Below the pieces are notes generated by a model that was not told where the DNA came from, did not search any database, and saw only the letters and a list, made by a program, of their open reading frames with translations. Both the position numbers and the translations under genes were made by a program. Positions 11,701 through 22,594 of a stretch of DNA of 64,000 bases are shown here, in pieces. Origin of the DNA: Labia minor. Its lineage: Eukaryota; Arthropoda; Insecta; Dermaptera; Spongiphoridae. The stretch spans positions 32,496,611 to 32,560,610 of the forward strand of contig OY720345.1 in assembly GCA_963082975.1 (NCBI GenBank), in the 5' to 3' direction. How positions within the stretch are numbered: position 1 is the stretch's first letter; every line of letters begins with the position of its first letter.

Positions 11701-12431
11701 TGTCAAACTTTAATAATTTTTATTTCGTGAACTAGAAGAGACCATCACATACTTCTAAAGGAAACTTTGTTTTTGATCAAAAAAGGAATCTACTGGTAAG
11801 GTTTTATATTGTGTTCAATAATAAGCCTAGTTTTCAAACATTATGTATTAATAAATGTTTATCTAAATGTGTTTTTTTTTTTAAATTTTTCTTCACAATA
11901 ATTACATTCAAAAGGTTTTTCTCCTTGGGCCCATAACCTGTTGTTTTTCGTTTGCGCAGAGGGGTTGTGTGTTAATGATAGACACTTATTTAAAATATAA
12001 TTAATTTATTATACAAATTCTTTACATTTGATTGCATATATGCGAGGAATATTTTTTTACTCTAGTATATAACAAAACATGACTAAAATGACTGGTAGCG
12101 GTTTCAGGTACTTTTTATATTAAAAAACAAAATTTTTAATGAGACATTTAAATATAAAAATTTCAATAGGGAAACTTAAGCTAAATAAGATATATAGTAT
12201 ATTTAAAGTTTGAAAATAACAAAAAAATAAATAAATATATATACTTAAACTCATCTTTTAAAGGATTTGATAAACCATTTTAATTTATTTATTAATATTT
12301 TGTTTATATATTTAATAACAAAGGATTCAAGAAGACATGTAAATATAAAAATATTTCGCATTTACATTAAAAATACAATAAAAAAATTTAAAATATACTA
12401 AAACCAAGTAAAAAACAAACAAAAAAATAAT
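11701..12431. other. Spacer upstream of the GNAT gene with a short repeat
   Basis: 11706-11815 contains AATTTTTATTTCGTGAACTAG and GGAATCTACTGGTAA, repeated with divergence at 29080-29175. As it directly follows helicase coding sequence, it may be Helitron-derived. The rest is AT-rich, with the 5' UTR of the gene beginning at 12432. Confidence 0.45.
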
Positions 12432-15400
12432 ATGGATGACGAACAAATACAATTAGAAACCATGAAAGTTTTAATTTCTCGGGAAGTACATAAACCATTA
12501 GTATGGGCTAGATTAAAATCTGGATATTATATACAAGATTTACAAACAAAACGTTTCAACATTGCACTTAATTTATTAGAGGTAAACAAGTAATTCCTAA
12601 CAATTTATTTTCATTTTATTTATAAATTTTATATAGTATATTATTGAGAAATAAGTTATTCAAAAATATAAAAAATCATTCCGGTACCGGGAATCGAACC
12701 CGAGCCTCCTGGGTGAAAGCCAGGTATCCTAGCCACTAGACCATACCGGATTATATTTATAAAGTTTTACAGTAATAATATTTAATATTTAAAAGAATAC
12801 AATTAAATTAAACATTTTAAATTTATCTTATATCTTATTATGTATCTTTGTTCTTCTATTCCAGTTAAGAATTGATCTCATTTGCGGGGTATATTTAGAT
12901 TTTTATAAGGTCAAGATTATCCGATAAAACTTTTAAAAACTCAGTTTTTATGAAAGGTTATGATATTTACAAAATCTTTAACACTAATATATAAATATGT
13001 ATATGTATACATTTGTAACATTTCAATAATTTTCAAAAAATAATTTTGTTCAATTAATGGTAGATTTTATTATTTTTGATTTACAAATGCTTTCCCTAAA
13101 GCCTAGTTTACACGGGCTTAGTTCTTGTGGTTCTTGTCATTAGTTCAGGGGTGGGCAAATACTTTTAAGCGCGGGCCTTTTGAACACCCTCCGGCCTGTT
13201 AAAAAAGTTGACTCTTATTTTGATTTTTCGTTCAATATGTCTCCAAAAAAAAAGTATTTGCCCACCCCTGAACTAATGACAAGAACTAAGCCCGTGTAAA
13301 CTAGGCTTAAGATAAGTAAAGTGAAAGCCATTTTCCTAAACTAAAATTATTTAGGGCTAGATGGATAAATAAAGAAATTATAAATTTAAGAAATATTTTT
13401 GTTAATTAGTATTGAAAAATGTATTTAAAATACGTATTTGGTATCTTTTAATTTTTTTACTTAAATTCGAGTAACTTGCCCGTAAATAGATCCGCCACTG
13501 CATGTACTGAAAAAATGAATAGATATAACAAATTACTATAGGTAAAAAAAATTTCAAAATTAATCCCATTTATAGAAGATCACTTCTTATTTCGATCTAA
13601 CTATCTCTGTGGCAATAATGAACTCGAAAATCTTTGGCAGCAGAAACCATATTTCTCCATCTCTTCTTATCCCGATCAATCCCGATACATGCTTATTACA
13701 TAATGTGAATAGTTTAAATTTGAATTATTTAAAAAACGTAAATGTAACTTTTATTATAAATTTTGAGAAAATAAAAAAGTTTATTTATACATTTTTAGGA
13801 CTACTTTTTTAGAGATGAAGTATTATGTAGATCTTCTCATATCATTAAGGATAAACCAAGTATGACTGGATATTTAGAAAGATTAAGATATTGGATGGGT
13901 GATCAGGTAAATTATTTTATTAATCTTAAATGAAGAATTCCCATTGGGTTTGATTAAGTAAATAATAAGCAAATAGACAAATATATTTGTTAAATTAATT
14001 ATTTGAAATCAAAACATATACCTTTTATTTTACTATGAATCACAAAAAAAGAAAAATATTTATTCATGTTTAATTAATTAATAATTTAAAAAATATGCAA
14101 TCAATCTTATAAAACATTGATTTTTTTTATTTGATTAAGATCTATTCTAATAATTAAAAAGTTCATTGTTATATTATTTTATGATTATATCTTATTTATA
14201 ATTGTTTTATATAAATATTTTTCTTAATTAAGCTGAGTTTAGAATGTTTATGTGATGTAAAAGAAGACCTTTCTCATGATTTAATATCTGCCAAAAATAA
14301 AAAAACTGAACAAAAACCTGTGGGGATTATAATATGTAAAATCTGCAGTCTTTTGGAACACACAAGAAGTTATAGTCGAATTAAGGTATTTATGTTAAAA
14401 TTTTCTTAGTTATACACTTAGAAAGTAAATTTTGTACCGACTCTGTCAGAATAGTATAGTTTGTAGAATTAGTATGTTTTTACAATGAAATTTTTTAGAA
14501 AATTACAATTTTATTAATACATAATATTTGAATACTTGAGAATTAGAGGACTGTGAACCATTTTTTGTGTAAATGTTTTCTTTTAATTCTTAACTCTTTA
14601 TAATTGGAAATTGTAATCCCCTTTTTTTCACAATAATTAAACCCTAATTAAAAATATATAATATTTATAAAAGTATCTATATAGCAAATGCCTTATTTAT
14701 GTACTGTATGATATGTGTGTTTATCTGTAAACAGTTGAGTACAACTGGTACTGCACTAGATAAAATTATGGCAATGCGTTGGCACGTACACCGTGAGGCA
14801 AATATATTTGAACGTTATAATATTGATAATTATTTGAGAATATATGCATTAGCTGTACATCCATTGCACCGATGTCATGGTAAAAAATAAATTTATTTTT
14901 ATAAAAAAATTTAATAAAATTATAAAAGAAAAAGAAATGAAAATCAGATTTGAATTAAAATCAATATAATTATTAACACAACCATTTTTGTTTTATTTCC
15001 AATTTTAATTTTCCAAAATAACTTTAATGAAAACAATTAAAGTAACTCCAATCTAATCTCATACTCTATTCAAAATATAATTTAAAAAAAAAATTTAAAA
15101 GTTGTGACTATTTATATTACTTAAGATTTTCAAATAAGTGTATATATTATATTATATTTATAATTTTAATTATTGTAATTAATCACATTTTAAGGTATTG
15201 GAATGGGCCTTTTGAATTGTGCTGTAAAATTGGCAAAATTATTAAAGATCTCTTATATAGGAGGAGTATTCACAGATGGTCGTTCTCAATATTTAGCTAA
15301 TAAAATTGGCTTGGAGACAGTCTGTGAAACACAATATTCGCAATGGATTGATGAAGTATATACATATATATATATAAATATTGAAATTAATTGATTATTT

Positions 15401-15691
15401 AATTTAATATATACCCATCTAAATGTGAATATTGCATAATTTAAGTCTGTTCAATTTTATTATTTAAATTTATTTTTAGAAATATTAATATATTCTACAT
15501 ATTTTTTTTTATAGACAGGTGAAAATCTTGTCTTTGATGATCCTGGTGCAAATAATTATACAGCTGCTATGATGATAGGAGAAGTGAATAGAAATATACT
15601 TAAAGAAGATGAAGAAAGTGTAGAGCAAAGGAGTATAGAATATAATATACCAGAAATACAATCTTGGTATATGTCATATCAAGGGCCATAA
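12432..15691 (+). CDS. GNAT-family N-acetyltransferase (arylalkylamine-type-like)
   Basis: Six exons (12432-12581, 13799-13906, 14233-14385, 14735-14879, 15195-15355, 15515-15691) join in phase to give 297 residues. The N-terminal half (REVHKPLVWARLKSGYYIQD..., LNLLEDYFFRDEVLCRSS) and later VGIIICKICSLLE fit the layout of arthropod AANAT/dopamine-acetyltransferase-like proteins. The acetyl-CoA motif is LAVHPLHRCHGIGMGLL (R-x-x-G-x-G, near residue 186), again interrupted by an intron at the motif. It is followed by YIGGVFTDGRSQYLANKIGLE. The predicted enzyme is soluble, with no signal peptide or membrane span. It would transfer acetyl groups from acetyl-CoA to a small amine; the substrate is unknown. 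It is distinct from the membrane-bound NAT8-like gene at 4936. Intron 1 carries an antisense tRNA gene and a foldback element. Confidence 0.87.
12679..12750 (-). tRNA. tRNA-Glu (TTC)
   Basis: Full cloverleaf on the minus strand. The acceptor stem is TCCGGTA/TACCGGA, the D-arm TGGTCTAGTGGCTAGGAT, the anticodon stem CCTGG-CTTTCAC-CCAGG with anticodon TTC, and the T-arm CGGGTTCGATTCCCG. Box A and box B are both canonical. A T-run that can act as a pol III terminator follows directly. There is no intron. The gene lies in intron 1 of the GNAT gene, antisense to it. Confidence 0.96.
13098..13309. repeat. Foldback MITE with a long near-perfect inverted repeat
   Basis: The left arm starts AGCCTAGTTTACACGGGC, runs through CATTAGTTCAGGGGTGGGC and ends near 13165. 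The right arm is its reverse complement, ending CCCGTGTAAACTAGGCTTA at 13309. The arms are about 60 bp and differ mainly by an extra GGTTCTTGT on the left. The core (13146-13270) has hAT-like ends, CAGGGGTGGGCAAATACTTT. It has no coding capacity. Confidence 0.8.
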
Positions 15692-15692
15692 G

Positions 15693-15698
15693 AATAAA
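15693..15698 (+). terminator. Poly(A) signal of the GNAT gene
   Basis: AATAAA begins two bases after the TAA stop, implying a very short 3' UTR unless a later site is used. Confidence 0.4.
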
Positions 15699-15787
15699 TT
15701 AATGAATTAATATTATAAAGAAAAAAAGTTGCACAAATGTATATGTTATTACAATTTAAATTGAACTCAACCAACATTTTATTTTAT

Positions 15788-15788
<1 letters not shown>

Positions 15789-15832
<44 letters not shown>
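15789..15832. repeat. Compound (CT)n-(TA)n microsatellite
   Basis: About twelve CT units run directly into about ten TA units, 100 bases after the GNAT stop codon. Confidence 0.9.
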
Positions 15833-15833
<1 letters not shown>

Positions 15834-16138
15834 GTACCTGATAAACCTAGTACTTTGATCAGTCAATTAAAAAATTATTCCTTGTTTCTGGTTTGGCTGA
15901 GTATATTAATGCATGGTTCACCGAGCCGCCGTTTAAATAATTTAAAATAACATAAATTTCAAAAAAGTCATAAAGCAAAGAGCCCTTAAACTTACTGAAA
16001 GACAGAAAAGTATGGCCTGTGTGGATGATATAACATAATATATATTTCATTTATTGTTATATTTTGTAATAGGGAAGCGCTGTCTGACGTAGTTGTGCTG
16101 ACCTCATTTAAATTTCCTATTTTAAATTAAGAAAAAGG

Positions 16139-16620
16139 AGTTGTGGCCAGGCATAGAACCGACCGACGATTTAAAAATAATTAAAAACAACATTATATAT
16201 ACATATATATATTATTTCACCAGTTAGTTTAATGTAATAAAAAGTTTCCGACAATGAATATAAAATTAATAATTTGTAAACTACCACTTATGGTTTCCGG
16301 ATATACACCAAAAGTTGATGGACTAATGCTACTGATGCAATAAGTAAATATATATTAGATTTAATTAAAATCTGTTAAGTCGTTCAAGCTATACACGTCT
16401 ATATGGATACACAATGGACTGACGAACGAACGGACAGCCATGCTAAAAATACTTTTTTTCTGTTAAATGCATGATTCGTGGAGATATGTAAAAATCTCCA
16501 CATGTGAAATTTGGTGTGAAACCTTTCTTTCCTATCGTAAAAAACTAATAAAGATGATTTTTCCTGAGGCTGAAACCAATAGAGATTGATTTTTCTTTAT
16601 AAAATATATATATAGTGTGA
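16139..16620 (-). mobile_element. Degenerate, rearranged Helentron-like element
   Basis: Inverted copy of the family at 21969-22594: TGGCCAGGC...GAACCGACCGACG at the left, the (GGAC)n-derived GAACGAACGGACAG tract, and the palindrome GTGGAGATATGTAAAAATCTCCAC at the right. It then jumps to AAACTAATAAAGATGATTTT, which belongs to the middle of longer copies, so the copy is rearranged. It is closest to the short copy at 30461-30954. Confidence 0.65.
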
Positions 16621-17142
16621 ATATTTATATATATATACAATTTTTGCTAGTAGAAGATGTATATATCTATTTTAATAGTGGATGAGCCCAGCTATAATTA
16701 TTTATTTTTTTTTATTTATAAAGAAAACCTTTACCAAATAGTTAAATATAATAAGGTAATATAATTAGGTATAATAAAGTAAAAAATAAATTTAAAAATG
16801 ATTAGTTTTGTAACTGAGAACCCAAAAGTAAAAAAATCTTTAAATTACGTATAAGTATAGTCTAAACGTTATGAATAAATAATTTATTTTGTCAAAATTT
16901 TATTAACCGCAGAAATTAATTTTTAAAAATTTGATATAAACATATTGTCATTCAGCTGCGCAAAGAATACAACAAAAAAGAATGTTTATAATATTTATAT
17001 TTTTATTTTTCTAATATTTGCAATATTTCAATTAATCATATTGGCTTTTTTAACTTATTTAACACACTGAAAACATTAACTTTGTGACTACATTTTCTCT
17101 TTTAATTTTTAAGATTATATGACAAAATCCTTTTTTTATATA

Positions 17143-18042
17143 CGAGGTGTGTTCGAAAAGTAAGGTGACTTTTCAAATTGCACGGGCAACGTACTTTCGA
17201 TTATCGATTTTTTTGTTTTGTTATGTTGGTATACTCTTCCCGAACATCTGTACCAAGTTTCAAGTGTATATCATTTTTCGTTTGGTTGTGAGAGGCCTAA
17301 AGGTTATAAGTGTTTTGCGTGCTCGGCGATTTTTTGCTATCGAAAAATATGGATCAAAGGATTTGCATCAAATTTTGTGAAAAAATTAAATAAAGTGCTC
17401 CGAAAATGTTGAAAGTGGCATACGATGAAACTGTTCTGAGTAAAAAAAATGTTTACAAGTGGTACAAACTCTTCCAAGATGGCCGGGAAGATGCCAATGA
17501 CGAGCCTCGCTCTGGACGCTTTTGCTCACTGTTTTCTTCGATTACCATGGCGTGGTGCATCAGGAGTTCCTACCATATGGTCGTACGGTCAATAAACAGG
17601 TTTATCTTGAAGTTATGCGCTGTTTGAGAGAAGCAATACGAAGAAAACGTCCAGAATTGTGGAAAAACAATTCATGCCTTTTGCATCACGATAATGCCCC
17701 TACTCACTCATCTTTGCTTGTGAGAGATTTTTTGGCCAAAAGCAACATGCATCAGCCACCATATTCACCGGATTTGGCCCCATGTGACTTTTTCTTGTTC
17801 CCAAAACTAAAGAGACCTATGAAAGGACAGAGATTGAGGAAATAAAGACTGCATCGCTGGAAGAGCTCAAGACTATACCGAAAAGTGCTTATGAGAAGTG
17901 CTTTGAGGATTGGAAAAACCGTTGGCATAAGTGTATTGTATCTGAGGGGGATTACTTTGAAGGGAAAAACATAAATATTGATAAATAAATAAATATTTTT
18001 TCTTAAAAATACAAAGTCACCTTACTTTTCGAACTCACCTCG
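17143..18042 (+). mobile_element. Internally deleted mariner (irritans-like) transposon
   Basis: A 900-bp element flanked by TA on both sides. Its about 28-bp inverted ends begin CGAGGTGTGTTCGAAAAGTA and end TACTTTTCGAACTCACCTCG. A transposase reading starts at ATG 17349 (MDQRICIKFC), then meets a stop, then LSKKNVYKWYKLFQDGRED. Near 17515 a deletion joins ...EPRSGR to TVFFDYHGVVHQEFLPYG, removing the second helix-turn-helix, the linker and the first catalytic Asp. The rest is in frame to CDFFLFPKLK (third Asp), then a frameshift, then EEIKTASLEELKTIPKSAYE and a C-terminal FEDWKNRWHKCIV. Full-length relatives are about 1.3 kb. The element cannot mobilise itself, but its ends look intact. Confidence 0.9.
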
Positions 18043-18079
18043 TATATATATAGATAGATTAAAAAGATACTCTTTAAAA

Positions 18080-18351
18080 CAGCGGTTGCCAAAGTGGTGG
18101 TCCGCGAGAAAATTTCGCTCGTCCGCAGAAAAATGTGAAATATACTTACTCATCATGTTAAGTTATGTTTTAACATGCATTAAAACATGATTCAATTCAT
18201 AACAATACGTGATAAGTTATTTTATGTGTTCTTTGATCACAATTTTTATTTATAAATATATATTTAACACTTAAAAAATCCTATTAGTGGTCCGCGGGAT
18301 TTAAATTATGAATTAACTGGTCCGTGAGGTTAAAAAGTTTGGCGACCGCTG
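18080..18351 (-). mobile_element. hAT-type MITE (same family as 1031-1339)
   Basis: A 272-bp element, CAGCGGTTGCC...GGCGACCGCTG, flanked by a perfect 8-bp target duplication, CTTTAAAA (18072-18079 and 18352-18359). Its interior is a close inverted match to 1031-1339, for example the CATGATTCAATTCATAACAA stretch. Confidence 0.9.
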
Positions 18352-18764
18352 CTTTAAAACATTAGTTAAATATATACTCCTGTGATGTAGATTTGTATCA
18401 ATGACGTAATGGATCTGAACAAAAATAATTAATTTGAGAATTTTTGCAACAATATAATATTGGATAATTTTATTAATTAAAAATATATTTGAATTTATAA
18501 TATTAATTAACATATTTTTAACTCGCTTAACAAGTATTAAATTTTATTTAAAGACTTGTTTATTAATAGATATCATAGATACTGTAAAATGTCCAAGTAT
18601 AATATGTACATAAAAATTTGTTAATACGCTGGTGTGAACACACGCCATACTTTGTTCTTGTGATTCACTTTTTAGAAAAAAAATAAAAATAAAGATAAAA
18701 ATCTTTTTATATAAGTATATATTGATATTTACAATATCTCAATTGATCATATTGGCCTTTTAAA

Positions 18765-19362
18765 CTTTGAATATGTAGAAAAATTTAATGTAATCACGAA
18801 GGATAATAATATTTGAGAAGAATTAAATCGAGGTTGAAATCGGGAAACGCTTGTTATCAATGAGTAAAGAGGCTTATCTCACACATCAAAATTATTATCA
18901 AAGGGAATCAAAATTAAAATATATAAAACAATTATTTTTTCTGTTGTATTATATGGGTGGGAGGCATGGTCTATGACCCTGGGAGATGAGAGTAGATTCA
19001 GAGTATATGAGAATAGGATTCTTCCCAGCATTTTTGGGCCAAAGAAAGATGAGAACACCGGGGAATGGCGGAGACTGCATAACGATTAATTGCATGACCT
19101 CTAAGCATCTTCAGAAATAGTTAGGGTTATAAAAGCGAAAAGGCTGCGAAAGGCAGGGCTAGAATGGGAGAGGAAAAAGATGTTGGTGGGGAGATCGATT
19201 GGAAAACGTCCGTTTGGAAGTCCAAGGATGCTGTGGGTGGACAATGTAGGAAGGGACGTGAGAGAGATGGGAAAGGGTAGGGACACTTGGAGAAATGTGA
19301 TTGTTGCGGCCAAGAACTTTCGAGTAACGTCGAGCCAGAGCCCAGAGGTAGATAGATAGATA
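18765..19362 (+). mobile_element. LINE 3' fragment
   Basis: Sister of 6525-7350, and better preserved at the 3' side: AWSMTLGDESRFRVYENRI, then FGPKKDENTGEWRRLHND, IVRVIKAKRLRKAG, RPFGSPRMLWVDNVGRD and DTWRNVIVAAKNFR. It ends in a (GATA)n tail near 19350. Stops and small deletions make it non-functional. It is the C-terminal reverse-transcriptase region of an APE-type-looking LINE; the clade is not determined. Confidence 0.75.
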
Positions 19363-19387
19363 GAACATATGCAAGAACACAAAAATA

Positions 19388-19535
19388 ATGATTGTTTTAT
19401 CTAATATACTGATTGAAACAAAATGGATGAAAACCTTTTACACAGACTTTCAACCTACTATGTATCACTCGCGGGTACAGAGGGCGGAGCCCCAGTCTAG
19501 ATGTGAAGAGCGACGAAGGCGCTCTGAGCAACTAG
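19388..19535 (+). mobile_element. Helitron 3'-end fragment
   Basis: Matches 1535-1685 from ATTGTTTTATNTAATATACT to the CTAG end (19532-19535, followed by T). The terminal hairpin is partly mutated (AGAGCGACGAAGGCGCTCT). The 5' half is missing. Confidence 0.75.
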
Positions 19536-21968
19536 TATAATATAAAAAACAAATTAATAATACAAATATTTTTTGTTCTGAACTACAAAGATAATCTTTT
19601 TGAAAATATCCAATATTGTAATTGCTTTTATTATCTATTTTAAGGCCCTTTGTATTTCTTTAAACTTAAATATAAAAAAATAAATAAAGGATATAACTTT
19701 CTCAATTTAGTCCAAAAAATAATTATCTCTAAATTTTATTAGATTTAATAATTATAATGATGATTTTAACAATTACTTAAAATTTATTAAAATTTGTATC
19801 TTTATATTTTAAATTTATATTTATTTAAAAAAATATGAAAATCATTTCAAATTATTAAATATAATTTCAATAACGAATATGCTTTATTTTTTATTTAATA
19901 TTTTTTAAACAAATTTAAATTTGAAGAAAGTTTTATTAATGTTGGTACCGTTGCATGTTACTTTCAATCAGATTATTAAACAAAAATGGCTGTCTATCAA
20001 CTATAAATCGTTAATTTACATAGAACAAAATTTGTTTGTATATCATAAGATTAATCTTTAACAATAATTTTAAATATAATTTGAACATAAATGACACCAA
20101 TATCATTTATTATTATATTGTCATACATTCAATATAAATCTTCATTTAACATTTAATTTATCTTTTAACTATTTAATCTTTTTGTGCTTGTTTTTGAAAT
20201 AAACATATCAATACATAACGGCTATTTAATATTTTTAATGATATTATGAATGAATCTGTTTAGTTAGATAAATTAAACTTCAATTCAGTGTTATTTATAC
20301 AAAATCAGAGGAAAAAAATGTGAGTATATACATTTTATTTTTAAATATAACTTAAGATAAATCGATTCTCTTTAATTTTAATTACCTCTTAGATATTTAT
20401 CAAAAAATATATAAATAATAATAAATTCTTATTAAATATAAAATAAACAATACAATTTTTTTAATATATTAACGTTATTAGTTTTAATTTGACAATTCGC
20501 AATGAATATATATATATATATATATAATATCATTTTATTTTTTTATATCATAGTTAAAAAATTTAAATATCATAATATAATATAATATATTTTCTTTGAA
20601 GTCGTAAGTAAAATTTATTACGATTATGTTTGAAATTTTTTTTAATAAATATTTATAAAACCTATTTAAACGTATTTTTAGTTTTTGAAAAGACTAGATA
20701 TTTAAATTTATTTTGAAATTAATATAATTAGTCAATCATAATATTGGACAAAAATTTTAATTTACTAATTTGAAAAATCCGTGAAGAATGAAAATAAATT
20801 TTCAAGATAAGTAAATTAATAATCAAATAACTAGACTCTTTGTTATGTAATATTTAAGTAATATGAATCGATGACAACAAGATCAGAAGCTTGGTTAGCT
20901 CTTGTCGATGAGGCTTCTGCAGTCAATGGAATGGGATTTATACTTGGCAACAAGCTGGAAATATTTTTAAAAATATATATAATATCGTTAATTGCGTATA
21001 TCCGCATTTAATATTGAAATATCCCGATTAAAAAAATATTTACTTGTTATGTGACTTAATTAGAGAAAAACGAAAATATATTATATACACATCAACATCT
21101 ATTAACACTTTTTTTTAGTAAAGCATGTATACGAACAATAAATATTTAATACAACACCTGTTAATTATGCAACCATTTTTTCTTAGGTTTATTAACACAC
21201 GTGCTTTAAAACAAATACACGGTTTTACCATTAATCAATTTAGGAAACTTTTAATTGATACTTAGTATATGTTTTTATTTATTTTATTTATTTCAGAAAT
21301 TAATACGGAATTTTTTTTAAAAATCTTGATACAAAATTATTTATGAATTTTATCATTCGTTTGATAAATAGCCAAATTATTATGTTTTGAAACATATGTG
21401 TCAAATTTAAAATTACGCGGGACCGTGGTTAACATCTCTCCATTTAAGAGATAAGAGATATTTATTTCAATGGCGTATAGCGAGTTTAACTCTCGCCCGG
21501 GTTACAATAACATTTTAGCACCCCTCCTTCCCACCATATAAGATTCTATGTAAAATATACTCGCAAATTATTAAAAAAATAAAGTCATAGACTCAAGCTA
21601 GGCTTTAAATTTAAGACAAAAAAAGTAGTTGAGAAAACAAGACTAGATTCTTATATGTATATGTACATCTAGAATTAGTACAAGATAACTATCATTTATT
21701 TTACATATTTATAAAGAAATATTTTAAAACACTCGCCCTAAATTTAAATATATTTTCCAGAAATCAATTATAATAAAAATAAAAATATTCCAGCAATTTT
21801 TTGTTTCGCGACCATTAGGCACCCCTTTGTGGGTAGTGCCCCCCCCCCCTCACTGTTTAAATTAAATCTCTTTTGATAAATAATGAAATTAAATTAGCAT
21901 TTAGAATAAAATATAATTTTTTGATTTTTTTTAAAAATATCAAAAACTCTATAAGATTTTCAATTTTT
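19536..21968. other. Intergenic AT-rich spacer
   Basis: Mostly low-complexity sequence. It contains one candidate exon (20843-20954, minus, listed separately). It also contains a less AT-rich stretch, 21468-21862, bounded by CAATGGCGTATAGCGAG and a C-run ending CTCACTG. The latter may be a decayed MITE with imperfect inverted ends, but no target duplication was found. Confidence 0.4.
20843..20954 (-). CDS. Candidate isolated terminal exon, unidentified
   Basis: On the minus strand a good acceptor (TATTTCCAG) precedes one base plus 36 sense codons and TAA. The reading includes PSINPIPLTAEASST, then RANQASDLVVID. Base composition is clearly richer in G+C than the flanks. The + strand is also open over the same stretch (MTTRSEAWLALVDEAS...), so the strand is uncertain. 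No partner exon was found within 6 kb on either side. It could be an exon of a gene with very long introns, a fragment of a processed copy, or a conserved non-coding RNA. Confidence 0.25.
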
Positions 21969-22594
21969 ACCGACCGACGATAGTAAGGGAGGTATTGTTT
22001 TCACACCAAATTTCACATGTGGAGATTTTTACATATCTCCACGAATCATGCATTTTCTAAACAGAAAAAAGTATTTTTAGCATGATGTCTGTCCGTCCGT
22101 ATAGATGTGTACAGCCTGAACGGCTCAACCGATTTTAATGAAATTTGGTATATTTACTTAATGCATCAGTGGGATGAATTGATCAACTTTTGGTGCAAAT
22201 CCGGAAACCGGAAGTGGTAGTATTAGCGATCGACGATAGGAAGGGAAGGGTTATTTTCACACCAAATTTCACATGAAGAGATTTCTTTATATATCTCCAC
22301 AAATCATGCACTTTATATTGGTTTTATCCTCGGGAAAATCATATTTATTAGTTTTTTCTTGATTTAAAATTATATGACGTCATCCAGCCATTCATGACGT
22401 CACAGCCTGGTCTTACATATATATTATAAATAAAATAAAATTAAAAATGTTTATATTTATTATTTATGTATTCATATCTGTTTTTTATTACATTAATAGA
22501 TATATTAAAATTATTTGAAATTGTTTCTGTAGCTAGAAATTAATTTACTTCAAACCGTCGGTCGGTTCGGACCTGGCCACAGGTCAACTTATTT
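21969..22594 (+). mobile_element. Helentron/DINE-like non-autonomous element, long form (copy A)
   Basis: Begins ACCGACCGACGATAGTAAGG. The inverted match CGTCGGTCGGT lies near the right end, followed by a hairpin GACCTG-GCCA-CAGGTC and AACTT. Internal landmarks are the palindrome GTGGAGATTTTTACATATCTCCAC (within its arms), a (TCCG)n microsatellite and AACGGCTCAACCGATTTT. A second diverged copy of the first about 90 bp follows (GACGATAGGAAGGGAAGGG). Two TGACGTCA octamers lie 20 bp apart. Subterminal inverted repeats plus a 3' hairpin and a microsatellite are the layout of Helentron-associated (DINE-1/HINE) elements. It is non-coding. Confidence 0.75.

Noticed and set aside
19101-19382. Two minus-strand ORFs of 93 and 73 codons
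   Set aside because: Antisense shadows of the LINE fragment at 18765-19362.
21468-21862. Possible MITE with a C-run end
   Set aside because: The inverted ends match only loosely and no target duplication is visible; kept only as a note in the spacer entry.
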